Below, one piece after another: positions 11,701 to 24,391 of a stretch of 64,000 bases of DNA. The notes below the pieces were generated by a model, which saw nothing but the letters and a program-made list of their open reading frames with translations, made no database searches and was not told the origin of the DNA. The stretch is from Porites lobata (Eukaryota; Cnidaria; Anthozoa; Scleractinia; Poritidae). The translations under genes and the position numbers were made by a program. Numbering within the stretch: position 1 is the first letter of the stretch; every line of letters starts with the position of its first letter. The stretch spans positions 380,001-444,000 of the forward strand of contig CALNXK010000072.1 in NCBI GenBank assembly GCA_942486035.1, written 5' to 3'.

Positions 11701-11990
11701 GTGCAAAGGGGGGGCCAAGGGAAATTTTTCAAAACCCGCCCAAAAAGAAGTCCTCGTTTAAAAGGCCCAACTGCACCCTGGCGTAAATGGCATTATCCTC
11801 TAATTAGTATGCACTTAAAGTGCAAAGACTGGAAAATATTTTGGCGCAAAGAGCGGCTTTAAAAGTGCTTGAATGACCAAGTTATAGAAATTTTCGCAAG
11901 GTCACCCAAAACCCGCATTTTCTAAAAAAGTGCAAAGGGGGGACCAAAAGAAGTTTTTCAAAAATCGTCGAAAAAGTAGCCCTCGTTTGT
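8745..11990 (+). repeat. Higher-order block E, copy 1
   Basis: Matches 39779-42110. The offset is 31,034 up to about 9430 and 30,117 after about 10390. The 917-bp difference equals four monomers, which is expected if unequal exchange removed or added whole units. A diagnostic shared variant is the shortened monomer at about 8825-8850, where the monomer runs from ccctgg into tatggtattatcc. Confidence 0.85.
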
Positions 11991-12650
11991 AAGGGCCAAC
12001 AGCACTCTGGCCGAAATTGCATTATCCTCTATTTAGCATGCAGTTAAAGTGCAAAGACTGGAAAAAAGTTGGGCGCCAAAAACAGCTCCAAAAGTGCCCG
12101 ATTGGCCAAGTTATGGCAGTTTTCGCAAGACCACCCAAAACCCGCATTTTCTGAAAAAGTGCAAAAATGGGACCAAGGGAAATGTTTCAAAAATCGTCGA
12201 AAAAGTAGCCCTCACTTAAAAGGGCCAACAGCACTCTGGCCGAAATGGCATTATCCTCTAATTAGTATGCAGTTAAAGTGCAAAGACTGGAGAAAATTTT
12301 GGCGCAGAAGGCGGCTCCGAAAGTTTCCGAATGGCAGAGTTATAGCAACTTTTGCAAGGTCACCCTAAACCCGCATTTTCTCAAAAAGTGCAAAGGGGGA
12401 CCAAGGAAAGTTTTTCAAAAATGGCCCAAAAAGTAGCCCTCGTTTCAAAGGCCCAAAAGCACTCTGGTGCAAACAAAATTATTCTTTATTTAGCATGGGC
12501 TTGAAGTGCAAGAACTGGACAACATTTAGGCGAAAAACGCGGCTCCAAAAGTGCACGAATGGCCATGTTATGGCAATTTGGGCAAGGTAAACCAAAATCC
12601 GCATTTTCTGAAAAAGTGCCAAGTGGGGACCAAGGGAAATTTTTCAAAAA

Positions 12651-13106
12651 TCGCACAAAAAGTAGCCCTCGAGTGAAAGGCCCAAAAGCACTCTGGCACA
12701 AACAACATTATCCTCTACTTAGTATGCTCTTAAAGTGCAAAGACTGGAGAAGATTTTGGCGCAAAAAGCGGATCCAAAAGTGCCCGAATGGCTAAGTTAT
12801 GGCAATTCTTCCAAGGTCACCCAAAACCCGCATTTTCTGAAAGGTGAAAAGGGGGGACCAAGACAAATTTTTCAAAAATCGCACAAAAAGTAGCCCTCGA
12901 GTGAAAGGCCCAAAAGCACTCTGGCACAAACAACATTATCCTCTACTTAGTACGCTCTTAAAGTGCAAAGACTGGAGAAGATTTTGGCGCAAAAAGCGGA
13001 TCCAAAAGTGCCCGAATGGCTAAGTTATGGCAATTCTTCCAAGGTCACCCAAAACCCGCATTTTCTGAAAGGTGAAAAGGGGGGACCAAGACAAATTTTT
13101 CAAAAA
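12651..13106 (+). repeat. Recent tandem duplication of one 228-bp monomer
   Basis: Two adjacent monomers (12651-12878 and 12879-13106) share rare variants: tcgcacaaaaag, ctcgagtgaaagg, aacaacattatcctctactt and ttctgaaaggtgaaaag. By eye they differ at one base (agtatgctc versus agtacgctc). Neighbouring monomers differ from each other far more, so this is one of the youngest single-unit duplications in the window. Confidence 0.9.
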
Positions 13107-14920
13107 TCGCCTAAAAAGTAGCCGTTGCTTGAAAGGCCCAAAAGCACTCTGGCCCAAATGGAATTATCCTCTAATTAGTATGCACTTAAAGTGCGAAGAC
13201 TGGAGACGATTTAGGCGCAAACAGCGGCTCCAAAAGTGCCCGAATGGCCAAGTTATGGCAATTTTGGCAAGGTCTCCCAAAACCCGCATTTTCTGAAAAA
13301 GAGCAAAGGGGGGACCAAGGGAAATTTTTCAAAAATCGGCCAAAAGGATGCCCTCGCTGATAATGCCAAAAAGCACTCTAGCGCAAATGGCATTATCCTC
13401 TAAATAGTATTCTCTTAAAGTGCAAAGACTGGAGACAATTTAGGCGCAGAAAGCGGCTCCAAAAGTGCCCGAATGGCCAAGTTATGGCAATTTTGGCAAG
13501 GTCACCCAAAACCCGCATTTTCTAAAAAAGTACAAAAGGGCGACCAAGAGAAAGTTTTCAAAAATCGCCCAAAAAGTAGCCCTCGCTTGAAAGGCTGCAA
13601 ACCACTCTGGCGCAAATGGCATTCTACTCTAATAAGTATCCACTTAAAGTGCAAAGACTGAAAAATATTTTGGCGCAAACAGCGGCTTTAAAAGTGCTTG
13701 AATGGCCAAGTTATGGAAATTTTCGCAAGGTCACCCAGAAACCGCGTTTTCTAAAAAAGTGCAAAGGGGGAACCAAGAGAAATTTTTCAAAAATCGTTGA
13801 AAAAGTAGCCCTCGTTTGAAAGGGCCCACAGCATTCTGGCCGAAATGGCATTATCCTCTAATTAGTATGCACTTAAAGTGCAAAGACTGAAAAAAATTGT
13901 GGCGCCTAAAAAAGCTCCAAAGGTGCCCGATTGGCCAAGTTATGGCAATTTTTGCAAGGTCACCCAAAACCCGCATTTTCTGAAAAAGTGCAAAAGGGGG
14001 ACCAAGGGAAATGTTTCAAAAGTCGCCCAAGAAGTAGCCCTCGCTTAAAATCGTAAAAGCACTCTGGCGCAAATGGCATTATCCTCTAATTAGTATGCAC
14101 TTATAGTGCAAAGACTAGAGAAGATTTTGGCCGAAAAGGCGGCTCCAAAAGTGCCCGAATGGCCAAGTTTTGGCAATTTTGGCAAGGTCATCCAAAACCC
14201 GCATTTTCTAAAAAAGTGCAAAGGGGGGACCAAAAGAAATGTTTCAAAAATCCTTGAAAAAGTAGCCCTCACTTAAAAGGGCCAACAGCACTCTGGCGCA
14301 AATAGCATTATCCTCTAATTAGTATGCGCTTAAAGTGAAAAGACTGCAGAAGATTTAAGCGCAAACAGGGGCTCAAAAAGTGCCCGAATGGCCAAGTTAT
14401 GGCAATTTTCGGAAGGTCACCCAAAACCTGCATTTACAGAAAAAGTGCAAAGGGGAGACCAGAAAAGTTTTCAAAAAATCGCCAAGAAAGTAGCCCGCGC
14501 TTGAATGGGCCAAAAGCACTCTGGCGCAAATGGCATTCTGCTCTAATTAGTATGCACTTAAAGTGCAAAGACTGGAAAATATTTTGGCGCAAACGGCGGC
14601 TTTAAAAGTGCTTGAATGGCCAAGTTATGAAAATTTTCGCAAGGTCACCCAAAACCCGCATTTTCTAAAAAAGTGCAAAGGGGGGACCAAAAGAAATTTT
14701 TCAAAAATCGTTGAAAAAGTAGCCCTCGTTTGAAAGGGCCCACAGCATTCTGGCCGAAATGGCATTATCCTCTAATTAGTATGCACTTAAAGTGCAAAGA
14801 TTGGAAAAGATTTTGGTGCCAAAAACAGCTCCAAAAGTGCCCGATTGGACAAGTTATGGCAATTTTCGCAAGGTCACCCAAAACCCGCATTTTCTGAAAA
14901 AGAGCAAAGGGGGGACCAAG

Positions 14921-16752
14921 AGAAATGTTTCAAAAGTCGCCCATAAAGTAGCCCTCGCTTAAAAGGCCTTAAAGCACTCTGCCGCAAATGGCGTTATCCT
15001 CTAATTAGTATGCACTTATAGTGCAAAGACTAGAGAAGATTTAGGCCGAAAAGGCGGCTCCAAAAGTGCCCGAATGGCCAAGTTTTGGCAATTTTGCCAA
15101 GGTCACCCAAAACCCGCATTTTCTTAAAAAGTGCAAAGAGGGGACCAAAATAAATTTTTCAAAAATCGTCGAAAGAGTAGCCCTCACTTAAAGGGGCCAA
15201 CAGCACTCTGGCGCAAATCGCATTATCCTCTAATTAGTATGCACTTAAAGTAAAAACACTGGAGAAGATTTAAGGGCAAACAGGGGCTCAAAAAGTGCCC
15301 GAATTGCCAAGTTATGGTAATTTTCGGAAGGTCAACCAAAACCTGCATTTACAGAAAAAGTGCAAAGGGGAGACCAGAAAAGTTTTTCAAAAATCGCCAA
15401 GAAAGTAGCCCTCGCTTTAATGGGCCAAAAGCACTCTGGCACAAATGTCCTTATCCTCTAAATTGCACCCACTTATAATGCAAAGACTGGAGAAGATTTT
15501 GGCGCAAAAAGCAGCTCCAAAACTGCCCGAAAGGCCAAGTTATGGCAATTTTCGCAAGATCACCCAAGACCGGCATTTTCCCGAAAAAGTACAAAGGGAG
15601 GACCAAGGGAAATTTTTCACAAATCGCATAAAAAGTAGCCCTCGTTTGAAAGGCCCAAAAGCACTCTGGCGCAAACAACATTATTCTTTATTTAGTATGC
15701 ACTTGAAGTGCAAGGACTGGAGAAGATTTGGGCGAAAAACGCGGATCCAAAAATGCCCGAATGGCCATGTTATGGCAATTTAGGCAAGGTCACCCAAAAC
15801 CCGCATTTTTTAAAAAAGTTCAAAGGGGGGACCAAGAGAAATGTTTCAAAAGTCGCCCATAAAGTAGCCCTCGCTTAAGAGGCCTTAAAGCACTCTGCCG
15901 CAAATGGCGTTATCCTCTAATTAGTATGCACTTATAGTGCAAAGACTAGAGAAGATTTAGGCCGAAAAGGCGGCTCCAAAAGTGCCCGAATGGCCAAGTT
16001 TTGGCAATTTTGCCAAGGTCACCCAAAACCCGCATTTTCTTAAAAAGTGGAAAGGGGGGACCAAAAGAAATTTTTCAAAAATCGTCGAAAAAGTAGCCCT
16101 CACTTAAAGGGGCCAACAGCACTCTGGCGGAAATCGCATTATCCTCTAATTAGTATGCACTTAAAGTAAAAACACTGGAGAAGATTTAAGCGCAAACAGG
16201 GGCTCAAAAAGTGCCCGAATTGCCAAGTTATGGTAATTTTCGGAAGGTCAACCAAAACCTGCATTTACAGAAAAAGTGCAAAGGGGAGACCAGAAAAGTT
16301 TTTCAAAAATCGCCAAGAAAGTAGCCCTCGCTTTAATGGGCCAAAAGCACTCTGGCACAAATGTCCTTATCCTCTAAATTGCACCCACTTATAATGCAAA
16401 GACTGGAGAAGATTTTGGCGCAAAAAGCAGCTCCAAAACTGCCCGAAAGGCCAAGTTATGGCAATTTTCGCAAGATCACCCAAGACCGGCATTTTCCGAA
16501 AAAGTACAAAGGGAGGACCAAGGGAAATTTTTCACAAATCGCATAAAAAGTAGCCCTCGTTTGAAAGGCCCAAAAGCACTCTGGCGCAAACAACATTATT
16601 CTTTATTTAGTATGCACTTGAAGTGCAAGGACTGGAGAAGATTTGAGCGAAAAACGCGGATCCAAAAGTGCCCGAATGGCCATGTTATGGCAATTTAGGC
16701 AAGGTCACCCAAAACCCGCATTTTTTAAAAAAGTGCAAAGGGGGGACCAAGG
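14921..16752 (+). repeat. Tandem four-monomer higher-order unit (2 x 916 bp)
   Basis: Units 14921-15836 and 15837-16752 repeat with a period of 916 bp, four times 229. Each holds four distinguishable monomers in the same order. Their markers include cccataaagtagccc, ttttgccaaggtc, aaaacctgcatttacag and gcccgaaaggcc. The same unit recurs around 42290-43210, and its last part begins again near 63670. Confidence 0.88.
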
Positions 16753-17862
16753 GAAATTTTTCACAAATCGCCCAAAAAGTAGCCCTCGTTTGGAAGGCCC
16801 AAAAGCACTGTGGCAAAAACAACATTATCCTCTATTTAGTATGGGCTTGAAGTGCAAGGACGGGACAAGATTTTGGCGCAAAAAGCGGTTCGAAAAGTGC
16901 CCGAATGGCCATGTTATGGGAATTTAGGCAAGGTCACCAAAAACCCGCATTTTCTGAAAAAGAGGATAGGGGGGACCAATGAAAATTTTTTCAAAAATCG
17001 CCCAATAAGTAGCCCTCGTTTGGAAGGCCCAAAAGCACTTTGGCGCAAATAATATTATCCTGTATTTAGTATGGGCTTGAAGTGGAAGGACTGGACAAGA
17101 TCTTGGCGCAAAAAGCGGATCCAAAAGTGCCCGAATGGCCATGTTATGGCAATTTAGGCAAGGTCACCCAAAAAATCCGCATTTTCTGAAAAAGTGCAAA
17201 GGGGGGACCAAGGAAAATTTTTCAAAAATGGCCAGAAAAGTAGCTTTCGTTTGAAAGGCCCAAAAGAACTCTGGCGCAAATGACATTATCCTCTAATTAG
17301 TATGCACTTAAATTGCAAAGACTGGAAAAGAATTAGGCGCAAACAGCAGCTCCAAAAGTGCCCTTATGCCCAAGTTATGGCAATTTTTGCAAAGTCACCC
17401 AAAAGCCGCATTTTCTGAAAAAGTGCAAACAGGTGACCAAGAGAAATTTTTCAAAGACTGGAGAAGATTTAGGCGGAAACAGCGGCTCCAAAAGTGCCCG
17501 AATGGCCAAGTTATGGCAATTTTCGCAAGGTCACCAAAAAGCCCCATTTTCTGAAAAAATGCAAAGGGGGGACCAAGGGAAATTTTTCAAAAATCGCCCA
17601 AAACGTAGCCCTCGCTGAAAAGGCCCAAATACACTCTGACGCAAATGGCATTATACTCTAATTATTATGCACTTAAAGATAAAAGACTAGAAAAGATTTT
17701 GGCGCAAACAGCGGCTTTAAAAGTGCCCGAATGGCCATGTTATGGAAATTTTCGCAAGGTCACCCAAAACCCGCATTTTCTGAAAAAGTGCAAAGGGGGG
17801 ACCAAGGGAAATTTGTCAAAAATCGCCCAAAAAGTAGTCCTCGTTTAAAAGGCCCAAAAGCA

Positions 17863-18243
17863 CAGGGGCACTCAACGAGGATATAGTTCAAAACCACTTA
17901 ACATAGCATTGTGAAACGGTAGATAAAGGCATATTTTTATCCCCTAAAAACTTTTCATCTGTTCGGATTTCCTAGCTGAAAGTCTAGTGATCCGAAAATT
18001 ATAGGGATCAAAACTTACCGTTTCGAAAATTTCAGCCCCGAAAAGGCTCCCGAAACTTCTAGGAGGCCTTTTTTAGGGTAAATATCCGTTTAAAATGGCT
18101 AATTATACCATTTTGTAGATGTTCGAAAATCCTAGGAGAGGCAGGCAAGCAAGAAATTTTACAACAAATGTTCCGAAAATTCTAGTTCTCAAATGGTCTT
18201 CCTAACAGATATTTTCCCCAAAAATTGCCGTTGGGTGCCCCTG
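17863..18243 (+). mobile_element. TIR element copy 4 (381 bp, internal deletion)
   Basis: Both ends are present (left caggggcactcaacg with one change, right cgttgggtgcccctg). A deletion of about 20 bp near the left end joins catagcattgtg to aaacggtag. Copy 12 at 39657 has the same deletion, which marks the two as duplicates. Confidence 0.84.
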
Positions 18244-19393
18244 AAAGCACTCTGGCACAAATGTCCTTATCCTCTAAATTGCATCCACTTATAATGCAAA
18301 GACTGAAGAAGATTTTGGCGCAAAAAGCAGCTCCAAAACTGCCCGAATGGCCAAGTTAAGGCAATTTTCGCAAGGTCACCCAAGACCGGCATTTTCTGAA
18401 AAAGTACAAAGGGGGGACCAAGGGAAATTTTTCACAAATCGCCCAAAAAGTAGCCCTCGTTTGAAAGGCCTAAAAGCACTCTGGCGCAAATGGCATTATC
18501 CTCTAATTAGCATGCACTTAAACTGCAAACACTGGAGAAGATTTAGCTGCAAACAGCAGCTCCAAAAGTGCCCGAATGGCCACGTTTTGGCAATTTTCGC
18601 AAGGTCACCCAAGACCCGCATATTCTAAAAAAGGACAAAGGGAGGACCAAGGGAAATTTTTCACAAATCGCCCAAAAAGTAGCCCTCGTTTGGAAGGCCC
18701 AAAAGCACTCTGGCGCAAATAACATTATCCTCTATTTAGTATGGGCTTGAAGAGCAAGGACTGGACAACATTTACGCGCAAAAAACGGTTCCAAAAGTGC
18801 ACGAATTGCCATGTTATGGCAATTTGGGAAAGGTCAACCAAAACCCGCATTTTCTGAAAAAGTGCAAAGGGGGGACCAAGGGAAATTTTTCAAAAATCGC
18901 CCAAAAGGTAGCCCTCATTTGAAAGGTCCAAAAGCACTCTGGCGCAAATGGCATTATCCTCTAATTAGTCTGCTCTTAGACTGCAAAAACTGGAGAAAAA
19001 TTAGGCTCAAACAGCGGCTCCAAAAGTGCCCGAATGGCCAAGTTATGGCAAATTTTGCAAGGTCACCCAAAAGCCGCATTTTCTGAAAAAGTGCAAAGGG
19101 GGGACCAAGGCAAATTTTTCAAAAATCGTCCAAAAAGTAGCCCTCGTTTGAAAAGCCAACAGCACTCTGGTGCAAATGTCATTATCCTCTACATTGTATC
19201 CACTTATAATGCAAAGACTGAAGAACACTTTGGCGCAAAAAGCAGCTCCAAAAGTGCCCGAATAGGCAAGTTATGGGAATTTTCGCAAGGTCACCCAAAA
19301 CCCGCATTTTCTAAAAAAGCGCAAAAGGGGGACCAAGGGAAATTTGTCAAAAATCGCCCAAAAAGTAGCCCTCGTTTGAAAGGCCCAAAAGCA
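18244..19393 (+). repeat. Satellite block between TIR copies 4 and 5
   Basis: Five plus-oriented monomers (1,150 bp, five times 229 plus 5). Monomers alternate between types with gcagctcc and cggctcc. No other feature is seen. Confidence 0.95.
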
Positions 19394-19787
19394 CAGGGGC
19401 ACCCAACGAGGATATAGTTCAAAACAACTTAACATAGTATTGTTGAACGTATTTTAGTATTCAAACGGTAGATGAAGGCATATTTTTATCCCCTAAAAAC
19501 TTTTAATCTGTTCGGATTTCCTGAAAGTCTAGTGATCCGAAAATTATAGGGATCAAAACTTACCTTTTCGAAAATTTCAGCCCGGAAAAGGCTCCCGAAA
19601 CTTATAGGTGGCCTTTTTTAGGGCAAATATCCGTTTAAAATGGCTAATTATACCATTTTGTAGATGTTCGAAAATCCTAGGAGAGGCAGGCAAACAAGAA
19701 ATTTTACAACAAATGTTCCGAAAATTCTAGTTCTCAAATGGTCTTCCTAACAGATATTTTCCCGAAAATAGCCCTTGGGTGTTCCTT
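19394..19787 (+). mobile_element. TIR element copy 5 (394 bp)
   Basis: Left end intact. The right end is degraded (cccttgggtgttcctt), with several substitutions in the inverted repeat. A small deletion removes ctag before ctgaaagtc. The right flank is still aaagcactctgg. Confidence 0.83.
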
Positions 19788-22700
19788 AAAGCACTCTGGC
19801 GCGAATGGCATTATCCGCTAGTTAGTATGCACTTAAAGTGCAAAGACTGGAGAATTTTCGCAACGTCACCCAAAAGCCGCATTTTCTGAAAACGTGCAAA
19901 GGGGGGACCAAGGGAAATGTTTCAAAAATCGGCCAAAAAGTAGCCCTCGCTTAAGAGGCCCAAAAGCACTCTGGCGCAAATGGCATTATCCTCTAAGTAG
20001 TATGCACTTATAGTGGAAAACCTAGAGAAGCTTTTGGCGCAAAAGGCGGCTCCAAAAGTGCCGCAATGGCCAAGTTGTGGAAATTTTGGCAAGGTCAACC
20101 AAAACCCGCATTTTCTAAAAAAAGAGCAAAAGGGGGACCAAGGGAAATAAATTTGTCAAAAATCGCCCAAAAAGTAGCTCTCGCTGAAAAGGCCCAAAAG
20201 CACTCTGGCGCAAATGGCATTATCCTCTAATTAGTATGCACTTAAATTAAAAACACTGGAGAAGATTTAAGCGCAAAAAACGGCTCAAAAAGTGCCTGAA
20301 TGGCCAAGTTATGGCAATTGTCGGAAGGTCACCCAAAACCTGCATTTTCAGAAAAAGTGCAAAGGGAAGACCAAGAAAAGTTTTTAAAAAATCGCCAACA
20401 AAGTAGCCCTCGCTTTAATGGGCCCAAAGCACTCTGGCACAAATGTCTTTATCCTGTAAATTGCATCCAATTATACTGCAAAGACTGAAGAAGATTTTGG
20501 CGCAAAAAGAAGCTCCAAAACTGCCCGAATGGCCAAGTTATGGCAATTTTCACAAGGACACCCAAGACCGCCATTTTCTAAAAAAGTGCAAAGGGGGGAC
20601 CAAGGAAAATTTTTCACAAATCGCCCAAAAAGTAGCCCTCGTTTGAAAGGCCCAAAAGCACTCTGGCGCAAATGGCATTATCCTCTAATTAGTATGTTCT
20701 TAGACTGCAAAAACTGGAGAAGAATTAGGGGCAAACAGCGGCTCCAAAAGTGCCCGAATCGCCAAGTTATGGCAAATTTCGCAAGGTCACCCAAAAGCCG
20801 CATTTTCTGAAAAAGTGCAAAGGGGGGACCGAGGCAAATTTTTCAAAAATCGCCCAAAAACTAGCCCTCGTTTGAAAAGCCAACAGCACTCTGGCGCAAA
20901 TGTCATTATCCTCTACATTGTATCTACTTATAATGCGAAGACTGAAGAACATTTTGGTGCAAAAAGCAGTTCCAAAACTGCCCGAATGGGGAAGTTATGG
21001 CATTTTTCGCAAGGTCACCCAAAAACCGCATTTTCTAAAAAAGTGCAAAGGGGGGACAAAGGGAAATTTTTCAAAAATCGCCAAAAAAGTAGCCATTGAT
21101 TGAAAGGCCAAAAAGTACTCTGGCGCAAATAACATTATCGTCTATTTAGTATGCACTTAAAGTGCAAAGACTGGAAACGATTTTGGCGCAAAAAGCAGCT
21201 CCAAAAGTGCCCGAAGGACCAAGTTATGGCAATTTTTGCAAGGTCACCCAAAAGCCGCATTTTCTGAAAAGTGAAAAGGGGGGACCAAGACAAATTTTTC
21301 AAAAATCACCTAAAAAGTAGCCATTGATTGAAAGGCCCAAAAGCACTCTGGCGCAAATGGCAATATCCTCTAATAAGTATGCACATAAACTGCAAAAACT
21401 GGAAAAGATTTTGGCGCAAAAAGCAGCTCCAAAAGCGCCGGAATGACCAAGTTATGGCAATTTTGGAAAGGTCTCCGAAAGCCCGCATTTTCTGAAAAAG
21501 TGCAAAGGTGGGACCAGGGGAAATTTTTCAAAAATCGGCCAAAAGGATGCCCTCGCTGAAAAGGCCCAAAAGCAGTCTGGCGCAAATGGCATTCTACTCT
21601 AATTAGTATACACTTAAAGTGCAAAGACTGGAAAAGATTTTGGCGCAAACAGCGGCTTTAAAATTGCTTGAATGGCCAAGTTATGGAAATTTTCGCAACG
21701 TCACCGAAAACCCGCATTTTCTAAAAAAGTACCAAATTGGGACCAAGAGAAATGTTTAAAAAATCGCCCAAAAAGTAGCCCTCCCTTGAACAGCCCCAAA
21801 GAACTCTGGCGCAAATGGCGTTCAACTCTAATTAGTATGCACTTCTAGTGCAGAGACTGGAGAAATTTTTGCCGCACAAAACAGCTCCTAAAGTGCCCGA
21901 ATGGCCCAGTTATGGCAAGTTAAGCAAGGGCACCCAAAACCCGCATTTTCTGAAAAAGTGCAAAGGGGGGACCATGGGAAATTTTACAAAAATGGCCCAA
22001 AAAGAAGCCTTCGTTTAAGAGGCCCAACAGGACCCTGGCGCAAATGGCATTATCCTCTAATTAGTATGCACTTAAAGTGCAATGACTCGAAAATATTTTG
22101 GCGCAAACAGCGGCTTTAAAAGTGCTTGAATGGCCAAGTTATGGAAATTTTCGCAAAGTCACCGAAAACCCGCATTTTCTAAAAAAGTGCAAAGGGGGGA
22201 CCAAGGGAAATTTGTCAAAAATCGTCCAAAAAGTAGCCCTCGCTGAAAAGGCGCAAAAACACGCTGGCGAAAATGGCATTATCCTCTAATAAGTATGCAC
22301 TTAAAGTGCAAAGAGTGGAAAAGATTTTGGCCGAAACAGCGGCTTTAAAAGTGCCCGAATGGCCAAGTTATGGCAATTATCGCAAAGTCACCCAAAACCC
22401 GCATTTTCTGAAAAAGTGCAAAGGGGGGACCAAGGAAATTTTTTTAAAAATCGCCCAAAAAGAAGCCCTCGCTGAAAAGTCCCAAAAGCACTCTAGCGCA
22501 AATGGCATTATCCTGTAATTATTATGCACGTAAAGTGCAAAGACTTGAGAAGATTTACGCGCGAAAGGCAGCTCCAAAAGTGCCCGAATGGCCACGTTAT
22601 GGCAATTTAGGCAAGGTCACCCAAAACCCGCATTTTCTGAAAAAGTGCAAAGGGGAGACCAAGGGAAATTTGTCAAAAATGGCCTAAAAAGTAGCCCTCG

Positions 22701-23406
22701 TTTGAAAGGCCCAAAAGCACACTGGCGCAAATGGCATTGTCGTCTAAATAGTACACATTTAACGTGCAAAGACTGGACAAATTTTTTGCGCAAACAGCGG
22801 CTACAAAAATGCCCGAATGGCCAAGTTATGGCAATTTTTGCAAGGTCATTCAAAACCAGCATTTTCTAAAAGCAAGCAAAAGAGGGACCATGGAAAATTT
22901 TTCAAAAATCGTCCAAAAAGTAGATATCGTTTGAAAGGCCCAAAAGCACTCTTGCGCAAATGGCATTATCCTCTAATTAGTATGCACTTAAAGGGCAAAG
23001 AGTGGAGAAGATTTTGGGGCAAAAAAGCGGCTCCAAAAGTTCCCGAATGACCAAGTTATGGCAGTTTTGGCAAGGTCACCCAAAACCCGCATTTTCTGAA
23101 AAAGTGCAGAGGGGGGACCAAGGAAATTTTTCAAAAATCGCCCAAAAAGATGCCCTCGCTGAAAAGGCCCACAAGCACTCTGGCGCAAATGGCATTATCC
23201 TGTAATTATTATGCACTTAAAGTGCAAAGACTGGCGAAGATTTTGGCGCGAAAGGGAGCTCCAAAAGTGCCCGAATGGCCAAGTTATGGCAATTTAGGCA
23301 AGGTCACCCAAAAGGCGCATTTTCTGAAAAAGTGCAAAGGGGGAACCAAGGGAAATTTTTCAAAAATCGCCCAAAAAGTAGCCCTCGTTTGAAAGGCCCA
23401 AAAGCA
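19788..23406 (+). repeat. Satellite block between TIR copies 5 and 6
   Basis: About 16 plus-oriented monomers, some shortened (for example near 19849-19862, where ctggag joins aattttcgcaacg). Monomers from about 22700 to 22900 resemble 2230-2400, including the rare gcaagcaaaagagggaccatgg region. The end resembles the block before TIR copy 2. Confidence 0.95.
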
Positions 23407-23805
23407 CAGGGGCACCTAACGAGGATATAGTTCAAAACCACTTAACATAGCATTGTTGAACGTATTTTAGTATTTGAACGGTAGATAAAGGCATATTTTT
23501 ATCCCCTAAAAACTTTTCATTTGTTCGGATTTCCTAACTGAAAGTCTATTTATCCCAAAATTATAGGGATTAAAACCTACCTTTTCAAAAATTTCAGTCC
23601 GGAAAAGGCTCCCGAAAATTGTAGGTGGCCTTTTTTAGGGTAAATATCCGTTTAAAATGGGTAAATATACTCATTTTGTAGATGTTCGAAAATCCTAAGA
23701 GAGGTAGGCAGGCAAGAAATTTTACAACAAATGTTCCGAAAATTCTAGTTCTCAAATGGTCTTCCTAACAGATATTTTCCCGAAAATTGCCGTTGGGCGC
23801 CCCTG
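23407..23805 (+). mobile_element. TIR element copy 6 (399 bp)
   Basis: Full length, with one substitution in each inverted repeat (cacctaacg; gggcgcccctg). The right flank is acagcactgtgg, a mutated form of the usual aaagcactctgg. It is closest to copy 2. Confidence 0.84.
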
Positions 23806-24391
23806 ACAGCACTGTGGCGCAAATGTCATTATCCTCTAAATTGTATCCACTTACAATGCAAAGACTGTAGAAGATTTCGGCGCAAACAGCGGCTCCAAAA
23901 GTGTCCGAATGGGCAAGTTATGGTAATTATCGCAAGGTCACCCAAAACCCGCATTTTCTGAAAAAGTGAAAAGGGGGGACCAAGACCAATTTTTCAAAAA
24001 TCGCCTAAAAAGTAGCCCTCGCTTGAAAGGCCCAACAGCACTCTGGCGCAAATTACATTAAACTCTAATTAGTATGCAGTTAAAGTGAAAAGACTGGAGA
24101 GGATTTTGGCGCAAAAGGCGGATCCAAAACTGCCCGAATGGCCAAGTTATGGCAAATTGTGCAAGGCTACCCAAAACCCGCATTATCTAAAAAAGTGCAA
24201 AGGGGAGAAGACCAAGAGAAATTTTTCAAAAATCGCCCAAAAAGTTGCCTTCGCTTCAAAAGCCCAAAAAAACTCTGAGGCAAATGGCATTATCCTCTAA
24301 TTCTTATGCACTTATAGCGCCAAGATTGGAGGAGATTTTGGCGAAAACAGCGGCTCCAAAAGTGCCCGAATAACCAAGTTATGGGAATTTT
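23806..24391 (+). repeat. Satellite block up to the LINE insertion
   Basis: Two and a half monomers in plus orientation, interrupted at the aagttatgggaatttt part of the third (monomer positions about 63-78). Confidence 0.94.
24376..24391 (+). repeat. LINE target-site duplication, left copy
   Basis: The 16 bases aagttatgggaatttt are repeated exactly at 25734-25749, directly after the poly(A) tail. Most monomers read atggcaatttt here. The uncommon atggg variant in both copies shows that they come from one original target. Confidence 0.93.

Larger units (their letters stand above)
7699..17862 (+). repeat. Satellite block, 10.2 kb without a TIR element
   Basis: The longest run of satellite here without a transposon, about 44 monomers. 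It contains several nested duplications listed separately: 8745-11990 (recurs at 39779-42110), 12651-13106 (fresh monomer duplication), 14921-16752 (tandem four-monomer unit) and about 16361-17862 (recurs near 38100 and 42818). A shortened monomer near 17440-17460 joins aaatttttcaaa directly to gactggagaag. No gene is visible in it. Confidence 0.95.
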
